DNA of 13,437 bases. It comes from JBKQHQ01 sp052148715. GTDB taxonomy: Bacteria; Pseudomonadota; Alphaproteobacteria; Rhizobiales; Xanthobacteraceae. The stretch lies in NCBI GenBank assembly GCA_052148715.1, contig JBKQHQ010000242.1, positions 1 through 13,437 on the forward strand, given 5' to 3'. The position numbers were made by a program, and so were the translations under genes. The notes under the pieces were generated by a model. That model was not told where the DNA came from and did not search any database. It was given only the letters and a program-made list of their open reading frames with translations. Shown in pieces: positions 11,648-13,437 of the stretch (the first letter of the stretch is position 1; the number at the start of each line of letters is the position of its first letter).

Positions 11648-12307
11648 TCAGTCTTCGCCGCGTTGTTCGGCGAGCGGGCTTGGATCCTCGAATAGACGTG
11701 CGGTGACGGCCCCAAAGATGATGCCGACGATGTGAGCCAGATAAGCGACGCCGCCCGACTGCACGTCCGCCACTACGCCAAAACTGAGAAGCTGGATGAG
11801 GAACCAAAACCCGATCAGGAGCGAAGCCGGTATGAACGTGACGCGGACGTACCAGCCAATGATCAAAACCGTGCGAATTTTGTCGCGCGGGTAGGTGACC
11901 AGAAACGCACCCATCACAGCGGCAATCGCTCCGCTCGCACCCAGATTGGGAACCGTAGATCCGGGATCGGCCCCGACTTGCGCGAGCATCGACCCTATTC
12001 CGCCGACAAGGTAGAACGCCGCATACCGCCCGGGATTCATTGCGTCTTCTATCTCCGGGCCAAAGGCCCAAAGGAACACCATGTTGCCAAGAATGTGCGA
12101 CCAGCTCGCGTGCATGAACAGGGCTGTCAGAATGGTGATCCAGTGACGGCCAGCGACGATATCGGCAGGGACAACTGACCATCGGGTTACGAATGCATCG
12201 CCCCCCATCAGTTCGAGAATGAAAGCCAGAGCGTTCAACGCGATGATGAATGCAGTGATGATGGGAAAGCGTGAGGGGTGCCGCGATTCATCCTGGAGTG
12301 GGAACAT
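11648..12307 (-). CDS. Rhomboid-family intramembrane serine protease
   Basis: 219 residues, inner-membrane protein with six predicted helices. The catalytic Ser126 is in NLGASGAIAAVMGAF and the catalytic His192 in YLAHIVGIIFGA. HILGN (His71 to Asn75), the HxxxN motif of helix 2 that shapes the oxyanion hole, is intact, as are the W/R-containing first loop region and the GxxxA-type packing of the last helix. The enzyme should therefore be active and cut single-pass or polytopic membrane proteins within the bilayer. GAGAGAAG at 12310-12317 is the ribosome binding site. It lies 72 bp downstream of the MgtA-type ATPase stop on the same strand, so co-transcription is plausible. The length is that of the minimal bacterial (GlpG core-like) form. 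The C-terminus (EDPSPLAEQRGED) is short and hydrophilic. The natural substrate is unknown. Confidence 0.92.
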   Translation of the reverse strand: MFPLQDESRHPSRFPIITAFIIALNALAFILELMGGDAFVTRWSVVPADIVAGRHWITILTALFMHASWSHILGNMVFLWAFGPEIEDAMNPGRYAAFYLVGGIGSMLAQVGADPGSTVPNLGASGAIAAVMGAFLVTYPRDKIRTVLIIGWYVRVTFIPASLLIGFWFLIQLLSFGVVADVQSGGVAYLAHIVGIIFGAVTARLFEDPSPLAEQRGED

Positions 12308-12379
12308 TTCTTCTCTCGCTCTGGAAAGTACGTGCCAATCCCGTCACCCTGGTCTTGCCCAATGGATGGGATCATCGGC

Positions 12380-13437
12380 CTAGTCCAGCTGATAGCGCTT
12401 GAAGAACCAGCGTTTCACGACATAGACGAGGACAAGATAGGCGATGGTGACGAGCGCAAGCGCGCCCATGAGGGCGGCGGGCGGCGGAATGAACCCAAGC
12501 CAGGGCGCCAGCGGCGAATAGGGAAGCGCCACAGCCACGGCGAAGCCCAGGAGCGTGCTTACCACGAGCGCCGGATGCGGCCGATCCCGCAAGGGATGAG
12601 CTGTGCGGATGATGAAGATCACCAAGACTTGCGTCGAGAGCGACTCGACGAACCAGCCGGTGTGAAACAGCTTTTCGTCCGCATGGAAGACCCAGAGCAG
12701 CAGACCGAAAGTGACGAAGTCGAAGATCGAGCTCAGCGGCCCGAACACGAACATGAACTTGCGGACGACGTCGAGATCCCAGCGGCGCGGCTTCGCCACC
12801 ATCGCGTCGCTCACCTCGTCCAGCGGGATGGTCGCCTCCGACAGATCATAGAGCAGGTTGTTCAGAAGAATCTGGGTCGGCAGCATCGGCAGGAACGGCA
12901 GGAACATAACACCGCCCGCCATGGAGAACATGTTGCCGAAATTCGAACTCGTTCCCATCATCATATATTTGAGGATGTTGACGAAGGTCTTGCGGCCTTC
13001 ACGCACGCCATCCGCGAGCACGCCAAGATCCTTGCGCAGAAGGATCATGGCGGCCGCCTCCTTGGCGACGTCGACGGCAGTGTCCACCGAAAAGCCTACA
13101 TCGGCCGCATGGAGCGACGGCGCGTCGTTGATCCCGTCGCCAAGATAGCCGACAACATGGCCCTTGCGGCGCAACGCTGCGATGATGCGAGACTTTTGGG
13201 GCGGCGTGACCCGGCAGAACAGGGTCGTGTCGTCGAGTCTGGCCGCGAGCGCCTCATCGGTTAGAGCCGCGACCTCCGGTCCGGTCAGTGTTCCGGTGAC
13301 CTTCAGACCAAGCTCGCCGCAGACATGCCGGGTGACCTGCTCATTGTCGCCAGTCAGCACTTTCAGAACGATGCCCAAATTGGCAAGGGCGGTCAGCGCC
13401 TCGCGCGCCCCCGCCTTCGGTGGATCGAGGAAGGCCA
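12380..13437 (-). CDS. Magnesium-translocating P-type ATPase, C-terminal part (runs off the window)
   Basis: About 351 residues are visible; the family is near 900, so the N-terminal half lies beyond the right edge. The visible part begins in the P domain with FLDPPK and LTGDN, then VTPPQK and the hinge motif GYLGDGINDAPSLHAADVGFSVD, where the aspartates coordinate the Mg2+ of the phosphate site. The DKTGT phosphorylation site is outside the window. Then come six hydrophobic segments, with the family-typical GMTSSNFGNMFS-like phrase (TSSNFGNMFSMAGGVMFLP) and PTQILLNNLLYDLSEATIPLDEV in M5-M6. These match the MgtA/MgtB group (P3B), which imports Mg2+ into the cytoplasm at ATP cost. The C-terminal end (VKRWFFKRYQLD) is intact. 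A rhomboid protease gene follows on the same strand. Mg2+-dependent control would lie upstream, outside the window. Confidence 0.92.
   Translation of the reverse strand, partial: AFLDPPKAGAREALTALANLGIVLKVLTGDNEQVTRHVCGELGLKVTGTLTGPEVAALTDEALAARLDDTTLFCRVTPPQKSRIIAALRRKGHVVGYLGDGINDAPSLHAADVGFSVDTAVDVAKEAAAMILLRKDLGVLADGVREGRKTFVNILKYMMMGTSSNFGNMFSMAGGVMFLPFLPMLPTQILLNNLLYDLSEATIPLDEVSDAMVAKPRRWDLDVVRKFMFVFGPLSSIFDFVTFGLLLWVFHADEKLFHTGWFVESLSTQVLVIFIIRTAHPLRDRPHPALVVSTLLGFAVAVALPYSPLAPWLGFIPPPAALMGALALVTIAYLVLVYVVKRWFFKRYQLD

Noticed and set aside
11478..12182. A 234-residue open frame on the minus strand
   Set aside because: It is out of frame with the rhomboid gene it overlaps, which carries all catalytic residues.
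12308..12379. Terminator between the ATPase and rhomboid genes
   Set aside because: Only weak imperfect pairing (around 12337 and 12364) and no T run; nothing separates the two genes convincingly.
12278..13264. A 328-residue open frame on the plus strand
   Set aside because: It is antisense to the MgtA-type ATPase and has a highly charged, motif-free translation.

Overview
The window is a GC-rich (roughly 60 %) stretch of bacterial chromosome. Its gene families suggest an alphaproteobacterium of the Bradyrhizobium/Rhodopseudomonas type: a DUF1269 and HdeD stress pair, a ribbon-helix-helix (RHH_4-like) remnant, a Glyoxalase_8-like remnant, WHG-type TetR and VOC genes. This placement is inferred from family make-up; there is no rRNA or other marker gene.

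Layout. (1) 1-1000 is decayed accessory DNA: a frameshifted Glyoxalase_8-like gene, an unrecognised open frame, and a strong nested hairpin at 931-983. (2) 1016-3486 is a small envelope/stress module. A DUF1269 protein with a long C-terminal coiled coil and a six-helix HdeD-type membrane protein lie on the minus strand, and a TetR/WHG regulator is divergent. Their intergenic region carries four copies of a 20-bp element that overlap two promoter-like sequences of matching architecture. (3) 3565-9164 is an apparent catabolic cluster in two divergent arms. The minus arm holds an MhpA-like FAD monooxygenase and two VOC proteins with dioxygenase-type 2-His-1-Glu ligand sets. The plus arm holds a TetR regulator, a fumarylacetoacetate-hydrolase family protein and a zinc-independent MDR oxidoreductase. 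Both arms appear to start from overlapping, face-to-face promoters inside one AT-rich palindrome. (4) 9165-9666 is about 500 bp without a gene but with several hairpins. (5) 9667-10587 is a LysR regulator with no divergent partner left intact. (6) 10700-11580 is a gene graveyard: an RHH-domain gene broken by two frameshifts, an IS91-type transposase fragment, and the C-terminal end of an unrecognised protein. (7) 11648-13437 holds a rhomboid intramembrane protease downstream of, and co-oriented with, the C-terminal part of an MgtA-type Mg2+ P-type ATPase that runs off the window.

How the genes may work together. In the catabolic cluster the sequence hydroxylation (FAD monooxygenase), extradiol ring opening (VOC protein), hydrolysis of the cleavage product (FAH) and double-bond or ketone reduction (MDR) is a coherent meta-cleavage route for a phenolic compound. 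The substrate cannot be read from sequence; a plant phenolic or flavonoid is one possibility, by analogy with flavonoid-degrading operons that use the same enzyme families. The rhomboid-MgtA neighbourhood recalls the known link between a rhomboid protease and Mg2+ transporter turnover in Bacillus. No CRISPR array, tRNA, rRNA, complete mobile element or convincing intrinsic terminator was seen.
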